In this document: piece after piece, positions 1 through 8,386 of the stretch
How positions within the stretch are numbered: the first letter of the stretch is position 1
How the letters are laid out: every line of letters starts with the position of its first letter
DNA from: an uncultured Pelagibacteraceae bacterium
Lineage (GTDB): Bacteria; Pseudomonadota; Alphaproteobacteria; Pelagibacterales; Pelagibacteraceae
DNA length: 59,297 bases
Reading direction: 5' to 3'
Assembly (NCBI GenBank): GCA_902624015.1
Contig: CACNVV010000005.1
Location: forward strand, 1-59,297
Notes under the pieces: generated by a model
The model's input: only the letters and a program-made list of their open reading frames with translations
Database searches by the model: none
What the model was told of the DNA's origin: nothing
Program-made: the position numbers and the translations under genes

Positions 1-353
1 TTTGTTGCAGAAAAAAAGTTTCTATCTTTCAAAAAACCTTCTGCAACAACCCCTTTTCCTTCAGCAAATAAATTTGGTACTGCTCCTGAGTAAGTAACAT
101 TTATTTCATTTTTAAAGTCAGTAATTATAAAATTAACTTCATTTGAACTTATGGAAATAGAGTTTTTTTTAACCATTCCTCCAACTCTTATTTTGCTTTT
201 ATCTATTTCAGAGAGTGATTTTATTTCAGAAGGAGATTGAAAATATACAACATTTTCCTCTAATGATTTTAAAATCATAAATGTTGTTAAAATTAAAGTA
301 ATTAAGATTATTGTTACAAACAAAAATCTTAATTTAACTTTTCGACCATACAT
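1..353 (-). CDS. ccmE: Cytochrome c maturation protein CcmE, C-terminus cut by window edge
   Basis: Periplasmic, membrane-anchored haem chaperone that takes haem from the CcmC complex and hands it to the apocytochrome c ligase. Read on the minus strand from the ATG at 351-353, 117 residues are visible. They are a short basic start (MYGRKVKL), one membrane segment at about residues 9-28, then a beta-rich OB-fold with VRVGG-type and GVVAEG-type signatures (here IRVGGMV and GKGVVAEGF) typical of CcmE. The haem-binding His of the C-terminal part lies beyond position 1. It follows ccmD by about 10 bases, as in the usual C-D-E order. The partial state is only the window limit. Confidence 0.93.
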   Translation of the reverse strand, partial: MYGRKVKLRFLFVTIILITLILTTFMILKSLEENVVYFQSPSEIKSLSEIDKSKIRVGGMVKKNSISISSNEVNFIITDFKNEINVTYSGAVPNLFAEGKGVVAEGFLKDRNFFSAT

Positions 354-363
354 GGTTTAAAAG

Positions 364-591
364 TTAATTATTTGTTACGTTTGCTAAAATTTCTTTATTT
401 ATTCTTTGTGATTTTGCAGAATTAGCTTGCTCAGTAGTAAGTGATCCGAATTTAGCAACAAATTTGTTTTGTTCTTTAACAAAATGCATTTTAGTTACCA
501 AATATAAACCTAGGAAACTTAATAAGGTAAAGCTAAAAGCAGATAACACGTAAACTGCATATCCATTCATAAAAAGTAATTCATTTATCAT
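364..591 (-). CDS. ccmD: Haem exporter protein CcmD
   Basis: Small single-span inner-membrane protein that helps release the haem-loaded CcmE from CcmC. The 75-residue product has the CcmD pattern: an N-terminal NGYAVYVLSAF-like segment followed by one hydrophobic helix (about residues 10-32) and a charged tail. The tail here is longer than usual. Its start overlaps the stop of ccmC by 4 bases (588-591), so the two are probably translationally coupled. Placement between ccmC and ccmE makes the call firm despite the short length. Confidence 0.88.
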   Translation of the reverse strand: MINELLFMNGYAVYVLSAFSFTLLSFLGLYLVTKMHFVKEQNKFVAKFGSLTTEQANSAKSQRINKEILANVTNN

Positions 592-1295
592 AATCTATCT
601 AAGCCTTTATTTTTAATTTTTATCAGTTCTGTATTATATTTCATTAAGAAAATTAACAATGAAAAAAGAGCAAATGCCGCAGTCATTATCAATAATGGGT
701 AAAGCATTGATGAATGAATTGAGCTTTTTGACAAAATATTAATAGATGCAGGTTGATGGAGTGTATTCCACCAATCAACTGAATACTTTATAATTGGAAC
801 ATTGATAATTCCTAAAATAGTTATAAAGGTTGAAATCTTGTAGACTTTTTCTTCCTTATCATAAATTCTCCATACAATTAAATACATCGCATAGAACAAA
901 GCTAATATTAGCATTGAAGTAATTCTTGCATCCCAAGCCCACCATGTTCCCCAAGTAGGTTTTCCCCAAATTGATCCTGTAACTAAAGCTATAATATTAA
1001 AAACAAATCCCGAAGGAGCTAAACTTTTAGAAATTAAAAAAAAGTTTTTGTTTCTAAATACAAAACCACAAATAGATAACAAAGTTATAGAAGAAAATAT
1101 TCCAAGTGAAATCCAAGCAGCAGGAACGTGAACATACATAATCCTAACTGCATCACTTTGTTTGTAATCTTCGGGAGATATGACTAATGCTTCAACTAAA
1201 CCAACACTTAATACAACAATAAACATAAATAAAACGTACTTAGGTGCTTTTGACGTAATTTTAAAAATCTTGTTAGGTTCAAAAAGTTTAAACAT
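588..1295 (-). CDS. ccmC: Haem exporter / haem-handling protein CcmC
   Basis: Six-span inner-membrane protein that loads haem onto CcmE on the periplasmic side during c-type cytochrome assembly. The 235-residue length is normal. The tryptophan-rich haem-binding motif is visible at about residues 115-124 (WGTWWAWDAR), and the two flanking periplasmic histidines are present (H56 in YVHVPAAW, H181 in NTLHQPAS). It is the first gene of a minus-strand ccmC-ccmD-ccmE operon; the genes overlap or are nearly contiguous. ccmA and ccmB are not in this window. Confidence 0.96.
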   Translation of the reverse strand: MFKLFEPNKIFKITSKAPKYVLFMFIVVLSVGLVEALVISPEDYKQSDAVRIMYVHVPAAWISLGIFSSITLLSICGFVFRNKNFFLISKSLAPSGFVFNIIALVTGSIWGKPTWGTWWAWDARITSMLILALFYAMYLIVWRIYDKEEKVYKISTFITILGIINVPIIKYSVDWWNTLHQPASINILSKSSIHSSMLYPLLIMTAAFALFSLLIFLMKYNTELIKIKNKGLDRL

Positions 1296-1341
1296 ATTTT
1301 TATTTAGAATTTTTTTTGGTGATTTCTATTATGAAATAGTT

Positions 1342-1407
1342 TTCTGATCAAGAATGCAGAGGGGAGATAATAAGATTGAAATTAACATTTAACACTCTTG
1401 ACCAGAA
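1342..1407 (-). repeat. 12-base inverted repeat in the hspQ-ccmC gap, possible RNA stem
   Basis: The 179-base gap 1296-1474 between hspQ and ccmC holds inverted arms at 1342-1353 and 1396-1407 with a 42-base loop. On the minus strand, the transcription direction of both neighbours, all twelve positions can pair, one of them as G-U. On the plus strand the same position would be an A-C mismatch. This strand preference hints at a folded leader or small RNA, but I recognise no known RNA family. No T-run follows the stem, so it is not an ordinary terminator. Nothing else was seen in the gap. Confidence 0.35.
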
Positions 1408-1474
1408 GATGCTAAAAATATAGCTAATTTGTATGGCCTAGATTTGAGCTAAATGTGGTTGAATGATGGTTGCC

Positions 1475-1795
1475 TTAATTAGAAAGCTTGAAATAACTAG
1501 ACCCTTTTTTGCCTGAAAAAATCTCTTCAATTAAAGGGTGTTTTATTGGTTCATCAGAGTCATCCATCAGCAAGTTTTGCTCAGAAACATAAGCTTCATA
1601 AGTTATCTCGTCATTTTCTGCTAATAGGTGATAAAATGGTTGATCTTTTCTTGGTCTCACATTTTTTGGAATAGATTGATACCATTCTTCAGAATTATTA
1701 AATTCAAAATCAACATCATAAATTACACCTCTAAATTCAAAGTGTTTGTGCTTTACAATGTCTCCAATTGAAAATTTAGCTTTTTGAACTGGCAT
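1475..1795 (-). CDS. hspQ: HspQ / YccV family protein
   Basis: Small cytosolic protein of the hemimethylated-DNA-binding/YccV family. In Escherichia coli HspQ is a heat-shock protein that acts as a Lon specificity-enhancing factor. The 106-residue product carries the family core: FSIGDIVKHKHFEFRGVIYDVD near the N-terminus, the QPFYHLLAE motif in the middle and YVSEQNLL afterwards. The start is the ATG at 1793-1795; no better upstream start is seen. It is separated from ccmC by 179 bases, so it may be an independent transcript. Whether it still serves Lon here is inferred from the family only. Confidence 0.88.
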   Translation of the reverse strand: MPVQKAKFSIGDIVKHKHFEFRGVIYDVDFEFNNSEEWYQSIPKNVRPRKDQPFYHLLAENDEITYEAYVSEQNLLMDDSDEPIKHPLIEEIFSGKKGSSYFKLSN

Positions 1796-1879
1796 TAATA
1801 TTAGTATGGGTATTTAGAAATAAAAATCAATGCTAAAAATATAAATGTTTTGTGATGTGGCAAATATGTTAATATCTTT

Positions 1880-2434
1880 TTGGTGAATAAATCTTTTTTA
1901 AAATTTGTTACTGATTTCGGTCCTTTAGCAATATTTTTTTTCTATTATTACAATAGTGGTAAAAATTTATCAGTAGCAATACCTCCACTGATAGTTGCAA
2001 CTTTAGTTGCATTAGCAGTAGTTTGGTTTTTTGAAAAAAAAATTCCTCCAATGCCTTTAGTAAGTGGAATTTTAATTACTTTTTTTGGTGGATTAACAAT
2101 CTACTTTAATGATCCTATATTTATTTATGTAAAACCAACTATCATTAATATTATGTTTGCTCTTGCATTATTTTTTGGGAAATATTTTACCAATGAACCT
2201 ATTCTAAAAAAAATTATGGGTAAATCTATTCCTCTAACTAATATTGGGTGGGAAATTCTTAATAAACGATGGACGTATTTTTTCTTTGGTCTTGCTTTAT
2301 TGAATGAAATTGTTTGGAGAACTCAAACAGAAGAATTTTGGGTTAATTTTAAAGTGTGGGGAATGCTTCCAATAACAATAATATTTACAGGATTTCAAAT
2401 CCCTTTAATTAATAAACATAAGATTGATGCGTAG
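1880..2434 (+). CDS. yciB: Inner-membrane spanning protein YciB (intracellular septation protein A)
   Basis: Polytopic inner-membrane protein of the YciB/IspA family, linked to septation and cell-envelope integrity. The 184 residues include about five hydrophobic segments and the family hallmarks: LKFVTDFGPLAIFFFYYY at the start, GKSIPLTNIGWEILNKRW around residue 115, and a conserved NEIVWR further on. The frame opens with TTG at 1880 followed directly by GTG at 1883. GTG 1883 is the more likely start, as no Shine-Dalgarno favours either. It overlaps the next gene slightly. Confidence 0.9.
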   Translation: MVNKSFLKFVTDFGPLAIFFFYYYNSGKNLSVAIPPLIVATLVALAVVWFFEKKIPPMPLVSGILITFFGGLTIYFNDPIFIYVKPTIINIMFALALFFGKYFTNEPILKKIMGKSIPLTNIGWEILNKRWTYFFFGLALLNEIVWRTQTEEFWVNFKVWGMLPITIIFTGFQIPLINKHKIDA

Positions 2435-2771
2435 TAATTTAAAATTAGTAGTAAATAATCCACATAATAAAATAGAAGAAAGACATTTTTTTGAAAAAGA
2501 TGAACTAAAAATTATATTAGACTTATATGCTAAGATGGTTTCTGAAGGTTCTTGGAAAGATTACGGTTTAAGTATTTCAAGTAAACAAGTGGGTTTTAGT
2601 GTTTTTAGAAATGCTACTGAAAATGCCCTCTATAAAATTTGTAAAAATTTTAAGCCTAAAAATAAAAATCTTAAATATTTGATTACTGATACAAGTGGTA
2701 AAATATTAAAAAATTCTTACGATCTTAGGATTTTATTAAAAAATACTAACTGGAAAAAACTTCAAAAATAA
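2427..2771 (+). CDS. DUF2794 domain protein
   Basis: Conserved alphaproteobacterial cytosolic protein of unknown function. The family core is recognisable: ELKIILDLYAKMVSEGSWKDYGLS, then VGFSVFRNATENALYKICK, and a GKILKNSYDL segment near the end. The frame can be opened at TTG 2424, but the ATG at 2427 gives the cleaner start MRSNLKLV. The coding region overlaps the end of yciB by 8 bases, suggesting cotranscription. It converges on the Bax-inhibitor family gene with a 2-base gap and no visible terminator. Confidence 0.82.
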   Translation: MRSNLKLVVNNPHNKIEERHFFEKDELKIILDLYAKMVSEGSWKDYGLSISSKQVGFSVFRNATENALYKICKNFKPKNKNLKYLITDTSGKILKNSYDLRILLKNTNWKKLQK

Positions 2772-2773
2772 AT

Positions 2774-3535
2774 TTATCTTCTTTGCCCAAATAGTCTTAA
2801 CAACATTATAAATAGATTGATAAAATCTAAATATAAAGTTAAAGCGCCCATTACAGCTTTCTTGCCCATTAGCTCACCTGAGTCTGAAGCAACATACATA
2901 TTTTTGATTTTTTGAGTGTCATAAGCTGTTAAACCAACAAATATTAAAACACCAAGAATTGAAATCACAAAATACATCATAGAAGATTTCATAAAGATAT
3001 TAACAATTGAAGCTATAATTATTCCAATTAGGCCCATCATTAAAAAAGATCCAAACTTTGTAAGATCTCTTTTAGTTGTGTATCCATAGATACTCATCGC
3101 TCCAAATGTTGCAGATGTTATGAAGAAAACTCTTGTAACACTCATTCCAGTGTAAACTAATAAGATTGAAGATAAAGATAGACCCATCAAAGCTGCGAAA
3201 ACCCAAAACGTAGTTTGTGCCTTTGATGCGCTCATCTTGTTAATTCCAAAACTCATGTAAAAAACGATACCTAGAGGTGCTAACATTACAAGCCATTTAA
3301 AACCTGATAAATAAATTGCATTCCCCATCTGCGTTAGACCAACGATCGAACCTGCATCATTAGTAACAACAGACATTTTAAATGTTAATAGTGCTACTAT
3401 TCCAGTTAGCAATATACCCGTTGCCATGTAGTTATAAACTTTTAGCATGTAGGCTCTTAAGCCTTCATCCATCACAGCAGCTGTTTGTTGTGCTGCTTTT
3501 GCTCTATTTAGTATTCCGTTTTTATCAAATTCCAT
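2774..3535 (-). CDS. Bax inhibitor-1 / YccA family membrane protein
   Basis: Seven-span inner-membrane protein of the BI-1 (TMBIM) family; bacterial homologues include YccA, an FtsH modulator, and YbhL. The 253-residue length and the run of hydrophobic helices fit. The C-terminal motif LTAYDTQKIKNMY followed by GALTLYLDFINLFIMLLRLFG is diagnostic for the family. The paired Asp residues that control the pore in structural homologues are in this region (one visible in AYDTQ). It is divergent from the aldo/keto reductase gene across a 79-base gap that holds a candidate promoter. Substrate or partner unknown. Confidence 0.92.
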   Translation of the reverse strand: MEFDKNGILNRAKAAQQTAAVMDEGLRAYMLKVYNYMATGILLTGIVALLTFKMSVVTNDAGSIVGLTQMGNAIYLSGFKWLVMLAPLGIVFYMSFGINKMSASKAQTTFWVFAALMGLSLSSILLVYTGMSVTRVFFITSATFGAMSIYGYTTKRDLTKFGSFLMMGLIGIIIASIVNIFMKSSMMYFVISILGVLIFVGLTAYDTQKIKNMYVASDSGELMGKKAVMGALTLYLDFINLFIMLLRLFGQRR

Positions 3536-3545
3536 AATAAACTAT

Positions 3546-3573
3546 ATATATATTCTTTTACTAATTATTCAAG
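3546..3573 (-). promoter_or_regulatory. Candidate sigma70-type promoter for the Bax-inhibitor family gene
   Basis: On the minus strand TTGAAT (3568-3573) and TATATA (3546-3551) are 16 bases apart, ending about 10 bases before the ATG. In such AT-rich sequence a match of this quality can arise by chance. Confidence 0.3.
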
Positions 3574-3614
3574 ATACCTTAAAAGATTAACAAAATTTTA
3601 ACTTTATATTTCTA

Positions 3615-4649
3615 ATGAATTACAAAAATTTAGGTAATACCAATATTAAAGTGAGTACAATTTGTCTCGGTACTATGACGTGGGGAGAACAAAATACTGA
3701 GCTTGAAGCATTTAAACAAATGGATTTTGCTTTAGATCAAGGAGTAAACTTTTGGGACACTGCTGAATTGTATGCAGTACCTCCCAGAAAAGAAACATAC
3801 GGTGATACAGAAGAAATTATTGGAAACTGGTTTGAAAAAACTAAAAAAAGAGACAAAGTTGTTCTTGCAACAAAAGTTGCTGGTCCAGCAAGAGATTATT
3901 TAAGAAGTGGAGAAAATAGTTTTACAGGTCCAAACTTAGAATCTGCTTTAAATGACAGTCTTCAAAGACTTAAAACTGATTATATAGATTTATATCAACT
4001 TCATTGGCCAGAAAGAAATGTAAATAATTTTGGAAGACTTGGTTATGTTCACAAAGAAAATGAATGGAATAAATTTGAAGATGTTCTTGCAGAATTAAAT
4101 AAATATATTGATCAGGGAAAATTAAGATACGTTGGTTTATCAAATGAGACCCCGTGGGGAGTTTTAAATTATCTTCAATTATCTAAAGACAAAAAATTAC
4201 CAAGGATGATGTCAATCCAAAATCCTTATAGTTTATTAAATAGATCTTACGAAGTTGGACTAGCTGAAGTTTCTATAAGAGAAAACATTGGCTGCTTAGC
4301 TTACTCTCCACTTGCAAGTGGATATTTAAGTGGAAAGTATAGAAACAGAAATTTTCCTAAAGGATCAAGAATGGAGAGAGATTTCGATTTCTGGACAAGG
4401 TATAGAAAGCCAAATACTGAGGATGCCGTTGAACATTATTATAAAATTAGTGAAAAATTTGATCTAGATATGAGTCAGATGGCGATAAAATTTTGTGAAA
4501 TCCAAGACTTTATGACTAGTGTAATAATTGGAGCAACTACAATGGAGCAGTTGAAAACAAATATAGAAAGTGTAAATGTAAACTTATCTGATGATGTCAT
4601 TAAAGAAATTAACCATGTACAAACAATTTATCCAAATCCATGTCCATAA
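3615..4649 (+). CDS. tas: Aldo/keto reductase, Tas-like
   Basis: NADP(H)-dependent oxidoreductase of the aldo/keto reductase superfamily, cytosolic TIM barrel. At 344 residues it matches Escherichia coli Tas (346). Conserved features: the N-terminal LGNTNIKVSTICLGTMTWGEQN, the catalytic Asp/Tyr in FWDTAELYAVPP, the Lys in VLATKVAGPA, and the His in YQLHWPER, completing the Asp-Tyr-Lys-His tetrad. The C-terminal IIGATTMEQLKTNI cofactor loop is present. Substrate is not predictable. Its last codons overlap the start of the IalB-like gene by 10 bases. Confidence 0.88.
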   Translation: MNYKNLGNTNIKVSTICLGTMTWGEQNTELEAFKQMDFALDQGVNFWDTAELYAVPPRKETYGDTEEIIGNWFEKTKKRDKVVLATKVAGPARDYLRSGENSFTGPNLESALNDSLQRLKTDYIDLYQLHWPERNVNNFGRLGYVHKENEWNKFEDVLAELNKYIDQGKLRYVGLSNETPWGVLNYLQLSKDKKLPRMMSIQNPYSLLNRSYEVGLAEVSIRENIGCLAYSPLASGYLSGKYRNRNFPKGSRMERDFDFWTRYRKPNTEDAVEHYYKISEKFDLDMSQMAIKFCEIQDFMTSVIIGATTMEQLKTNIESVNVNLSDDVIKEINHVQTIYPNPCP

Positions 4650-5152
4650 TTAAAAAAATTACAATATTGTTAGGAATATTTTTTATAAGTGGTGTTGCTC
4701 AAGTTTCAGCTCAAGAAATTAAAAAAATTGGTAAATATAAAGATTGGGAGGCAATGGTCGTTATGGATACTGACGGTAAAGTATGCTTTGCACAATCTTT
4801 ACCTATTTTGCAAGCTCCAAAAACAAATAAAAGAGATGCAAAATTATTTGTAGCATTTAGACCAAACGACAATATAAAAAATGAAGTGAGTGTTACCCCG
4901 GGTTATGAATTCAACAAAAATAATTCTGTAACAGCTGCTTCAGGGAAGAATAAATTTAAATTTGATATTAAAGAACAAGGTTTCGCGTGGATTGCAGACA
5001 ACAAAATCGAATTAAAAATGATCAAACAAATGAGAAAAGGATCTAGAATTATGATCACTGGATACAATCAACAAGGTTCTCAAACAATTGATCATTACTC
5101 ATTATTAGGATTTACTAAAGCTTATAACGCTTCAAGAAAAGCTTGTAGTTAA
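4640..5152 (+). CDS. Invasion-associated locus B (IalB) family exported protein
   Basis: Secreted or periplasmic protein of the IalB family, common in alphaproteobacteria including free-living ones. Residues 1-24 form a signal peptide with a clear hydrophobic core (ITILLGIFFISGVAQVSAQ). The mature part has the family pattern of a YKDWEA segment near its start, a central beta-rich stretch with DNKIELKMIKQMRKGSRIMI, and a terminal FTKAYNASRKACS. Two Cys (in KVCFA and KACS) could form a disulfide. The gene sits between the aldo/keto reductase and argG (4 bases), on the same strand. Molecular role unknown. Confidence 0.78.
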   Translation: MSIIKKITILLGIFFISGVAQVSAQEIKKIGKYKDWEAMVVMDTDGKVCFAQSLPILQAPKTNKRDAKLFVAFRPNDNIKNEVSVTPGYEFNKNNSVTAASGKNKFKFDIKEQGFAWIADNKIELKMIKQMRKGSRIMITGYNQQGSQTIDHYSLLGFTKAYNASRKACS

Positions 5153-5156
5153 TTCA

Positions 5157-6344
5157 ATGAAATCAAAAAAGAAAATTGTTCTAGCTTATTCTGGAGGGCT
5201 CGATACTTCTATAATTTTAAAATGGCTTCAAGAAAATTATGATGCAGATGTAATTTGTTATACAGCAGATGTTGGACAAGAAATTGATAGAAAAAAAATC
5301 ATTACTAATGCAAAAAAATTTGGTGTTAAAAATATAATTATTAAAGATTTAAAAGATATTTTTGTTAAGGATTATGTTTATCCCATGATCAGAGGACACG
5401 CGATCTATGAGGGTGTTTATTTATTAGGGACATCAATAGCAAGACCTCTTATTGCAAAAGATCAAATAAGAGTAGCTAAAAAATTTAAAGCCTATGCAGT
5501 TTCACATGGGGCAACTGGTAAAGGCAATGACCAAGTTAGATTTGAATTAGGCTATCATTATTTTGGACCCAAAATTAAAATCATAGCTCCATGGAGAATT
5601 TGGAGATTAAAATCAAGAACAGACTTAATTAATTATGCAAAAAAACATGGCATAGCTATTCCTAAAGATAAAAAAGGTGCACCCCCTTTTTCAGTGGATG
5701 ATAATTTATTTCATACATCAACTGAAGGTAAGGTTTTAGAAAATCCAAAAAATTCTGCTCCAGAATTTATTTTTCAACGAACAGTTTCTCCTGAAAAAGC
5801 GCCCAACAAACCCTCTTTTGTTACTATTAATTTTAAAAATGGTGATCCTTTTGGAATTAATGAAAAAAAATTATCTCCAGCTAAATTATTAACAAAGTTA
5901 AATGATCTAGCAGGCAAAAATGGAATTGGAAGAGTTGACTTAGTAGAGAATAGATTTTTAGGTATTAAATCTAGAGGAGTGTATGAAACACCTGGTGGGA
6001 CTCTTTTAATAAATGCTCATAGAGCAATTGAGTCTGTTACCTTAGATAAAGAAACTATGCACAAAAAAGATCAGATAATGTCTAGATATGCAGAGTTAAT
6101 TTACAATGGTTATTGGTATTCAAAAGAAAGATTTAAACTTCAAAAAATTGTAGATTTAAAAAGAAGCAAAGTTAATGGCTCAGTTAAACTTAAATTGTAT
6201 AAAGGAAATATTACAATTCAATCTAGAGTTACTAATAGCAGCGCTTACTCAATGAAAAAAGTCTCATTTGAAGAAAATAAGTCATTTAATAAATCTAACG
6301 TTGAAAGATTTATCAATTTTCACAAAAAAAAGCTCCGTTCTTAG
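5157..6344 (+). CDS. argG: Argininosuccinate synthase
   Basis: Cytosolic enzyme that joins citrulline and aspartate with ATP to make argininosuccinate, the penultimate step of arginine synthesis. The 395-residue protein has the N-type ATP pyrophosphatase loop AYSGGLDTSIIL at about residues 9-20, then SHGATGKGNDQVRFEL around 120-135, and ETPGGTLL in the C-terminal synthetase domain. Length and motifs match active enzymes. argH is not in the window. A weak 6-base hairpin follows the stop but lacks a convincing T-run. Confidence 0.97.
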   Translation: MKSKKKIVLAYSGGLDTSIILKWLQENYDADVICYTADVGQEIDRKKIITNAKKFGVKNIIIKDLKDIFVKDYVYPMIRGHAIYEGVYLLGTSIARPLIAKDQIRVAKKFKAYAVSHGATGKGNDQVRFELGYHYFGPKIKIIAPWRIWRLKSRTDLINYAKKHGIAIPKDKKGAPPFSVDDNLFHTSTEGKVLENPKNSAPEFIFQRTVSPEKAPNKPSFVTINFKNGDPFGINEKKLSPAKLLTKLNDLAGKNGIGRVDLVENRFLGIKSRGVYETPGGTLLINAHRAIESVTLDKETMHKKDQIMSRYAELIYNGYWYSKERFKLQKIVDLKRSKVNGSVKLKLYKGNITIQSRVTNSSAYSMKKVSFEENKSFNKSNVERFINFHKKKLRS

Positions 6345-6401
6345 TAACGTTTAGGACAAATTAACATTTGTTTAAATCACTAAAAATTATATCCTTAGAT
6401 C

Positions 6402-6860
6402 ATGGAATCACTAAAGAATTGGATGAGAGATGCTGCAAATATTTTATTTGATGATAGTAAGAATGATCTACGCGCACTTCCTAAAACAGTTAGATTACAA
6501 ATTCTTTTAGTTTTAAGTTTTATTTGGACTACTGTTTTTAGTTTATATGTTTTTTCTTACACAACTTTTGCATTTGGATGGGCTGGACTTTTTTTAGCTC
6601 ATATAGGTTTAATATTTGCCGTCTATATGACTTTTAAACAATTCCATAGAGCAGAAGAAAAGTCTGCAAGTGTTTTTCAAACAAAAAATTTTGATCCTTT
6701 TAAAATCATGGTCATAGTTTTTGTAATAGTATTTATTTTTGTATTTTCAAAAGGAATTGAGGTTTTGACGAGTCCAAACCCGAATTCTTATTCAATCCCT
6801 TATGATGGTCCCTTAAAATCTGCAATTGAAAAATGGTTACCTTTTAGTAAAGATAAATAA
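6402..6860 (+). CDS. Hypothetical membrane protein, three predicted spans
   Basis: I do not recognise a family. The 152 residues start with an amphipathic, charged region (MESLKNWMRDAAN...LRALPKTVRLQ). Hydrophobic segments follow at about 30-50, 57-78 and 103-121, and the protein ends in a soluble tail of about 30 residues with several Pro and Ser. The stop overlaps the first base of the next gene's ATG (TAATG), so it is probably coupled to the PsiE-like gene. The pair may form a membrane unit, but no function can be named. Confidence 0.75.
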   Translation: MESLKNWMRDAANILFDDSKNDLRALPKTVRLQILLVLSFIWTTVFSLYVFSYTTFAFGWAGLFLAHIGLIFAVYMTFKQFHRAEEKSASVFQTKNFDPFKIMVIVFVIVFIFVFSKGIEVLTSPNPNSYSIPYDGPLKSAIEKWLPFSKDK

Positions 6861-7240
6861 TGGATAAGATAGCAAAAAACTTACAGTTAGCATTAATGGT
6901 TATTATCTTAATCAGTACTGTTATTGCTGTTGGGATTGAAATGAAAAAAATGTTTTTAAATCAATCTGTTACATTAGCAGATTTGCTTTTAATGTTTCTT
7001 TATTTGGAGGTACTAGCAATGGTTAGGGTTTTTTGGAACCAACAATCTATTAGTATTACACTACCACTTCTTATTGCGATTACCGCCCTTGCACGATTTA
7101 TTATTCTACAAGGCAAAGAAATGGATCCTACTGCACTTGTTTATGAAGCAGTAGCTATTTTGTTAATAGCTGGAGCCATTGTTGTTTTAAGATTAAGACA
7201 TAGTGACAAATTAGGTCTTAAGAAAAAAAAATCAAAATAA
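6860..7240 (+). CDS. PsiE-like membrane protein
   Basis: Small integral membrane protein resembling the phosphate-starvation-inducible PsiE family. The 126 residues show about four hydrophobic helices. The family-like segment TLADLLLMFLYLEVLAMVRVFW lies at about residues 38-59, followed by an AITALARFIIL helix, and a highly basic tail LGLKKKKSK. It is translationally coupled to the preceding hypothetical membrane gene and followed 6 bases later by the photolyase-like gene. No Pho-box-like repeat was noticed upstream, so phosphate control is not shown. Confidence 0.75.
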   Translation: MDKIAKNLQLALMVIILISTVIAVGIEMKKMFLNQSVTLADLLLMFLYLEVLAMVRVFWNQQSISITLPLLIAITALARFIILQGKEMDPTALVYEAVAILLIAGAIVVLRLRHSDKLGLKKKKSK

Positions 7241-7246
7241 TTTAAA

Positions 7247-8386
7247 ATGATATTTGAAGCTTCAAGGGCTAAGGCCTTAAATCAATTAAATAATTTTGTT
7301 GAGAATAATCTTGGAGAATATTCAAAATTAAGAAATTTTGATTTTGGACCTGAAAAAAGATCTAATATATCTTGCTTATCACCATATATAACTCATGGAA
7401 TAATTAATGAAAAAGAAGTCATTCAGAAAGCTCTAAGTAAATTTTCTTTTTCAAAAAATGAAAAGTTTATTCAAGAAGTTTTATGGCGAACTTATTGGAA
7501 AGGTTGGTTAGAACTAAGACCGAATGTTTGGTCAGATTACCTTATCGAATTAAATCAAATTAGAAATGAATTTCAAAATAATCAAAATTACCTTAATGCA
7601 ATTGAGGGAAAAACAAACATAGATTGCTTTAATGAGTGGGTGAAAGAGCTTAAAGAAAACAATTATTTGCATAATCACACAAGAATGTGGTTTGCTAGTA
7701 TTTGGATTTTTACTTTAGAATTACCTTGGCAATTGGGTGCAGAATTTTTTATGCAAAATCTTTATGATGGAGATGCAGCATCGAATACCCTTGGATGGCG
7801 ATGGGTGGCTGGAGTTCAAACTCAGGGCAAACATTACCTTGCAAGCGAATGGAATATCAAAAAATTTACTAACAATAGATTTCAAAATATTGAATTAAAT
7901 GAAAATGCTCCTCCAAAAGTATCTGAAAAATCTTACCAAATAATTAAACAGGATTTCAATAACCCACAAAATATTGAGAATAAGAATCTTTTAATTTTTG
8001 AAAATAATCTCTCATTTGAAATCACTGACTTTAAGGAAAACGACTTTAAGAAAATTTACTTAGTTTCTAATAAAAATGAAAATAGAGCAATAAAACTCAG
8101 TGAAAAATTAGTGAAATTTAAATCTCATTTAATAGAAGACCAAGAACAAAGATTAAAAAATCAATCTATTGATTGTCAAGTTATAGATATAAGTGAATTA
8201 AAAAATATTGAAAATTATTACTGTTTGTATCCAACTGTAGGTGAAAATTTAGATTTTTTAAATTCTAATAATTTAAAGATAGATTTTTTATATAGAAATC
8301 TTGATCAATTAGCTTGGCAATACTGCAATAAAGGTTTTTTTAATTTTAAAAATTATATTCCCAAGATAGTTTCAAGCTTTAATTAA
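7247..8386 (+). CDS. Photolyase/cryptochrome-type FAD protein with apparently permuted domain order
   Basis: Likely flavoprotein of the DNA photolyase/cryptochrome superfamily. Residues 1-215 form the helical FAD-binding domain: SPYITHGIINEKEV, FIQEVLWRTYWKGWL, NYLHNHTRMWFASIWIF, then DGDAASNTLGWRWVAGVQTQ. The usual N-terminal alpha/beta antenna domain is absent: FAD-domain motifs begin within the first 50 residues. Residues about 245-379 instead contain LLIFENNLSFE, a Rossmann-like alternation, and an end (LAWQYCNKGFFNFKNYIP) resembling the close of an antenna domain. I infer a permuted or rearranged architecture. Repair substrate unknown; a light-sensing role is also possible. Confidence 0.8.
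   Translation: MIFEASRAKALNQLNNFVENNLGEYSKLRNFDFGPEKRSNISCLSPYITHGIINEKEVIQKALSKFSFSKNEKFIQEVLWRTYWKGWLELRPNVWSDYLIELNQIRNEFQNNQNYLNAIEGKTNIDCFNEWVKELKENNYLHNHTRMWFASIWIFTLELPWQLGAEFFMQNLYDGDAASNTLGWRWVAGVQTQGKHYLASEWNIKKFTNNRFQNIELNENAPPKVSEKSYQIIKQDFNNPQNIENKNLLIFENNLSFEITDFKENDFKKIYLVSNKNENRAIKLSEKLVKFKSHLIEDQEQRLKNQSIDCQVIDISELKNIENYYCLYPTVGENLDFLNSNNLKIDFLYRNLDQLAWQYCNKGFFNFKNYIPKIVSSFN

Noticed and set aside
1296-1474. 6S RNA in the hspQ-ccmC gap
   Set aside because: The gap length and closing stem are suggestive, but I could not see the central bubble or conserved 6S sequence blocks; kept only as an unnamed inverted repeat.
6356-6371. Hairpin ACAAAT/ATTTGT after argG as a terminator
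   Set aside because: Only six A/T-dominated pairs and no T-run of note; too weak in this base composition.
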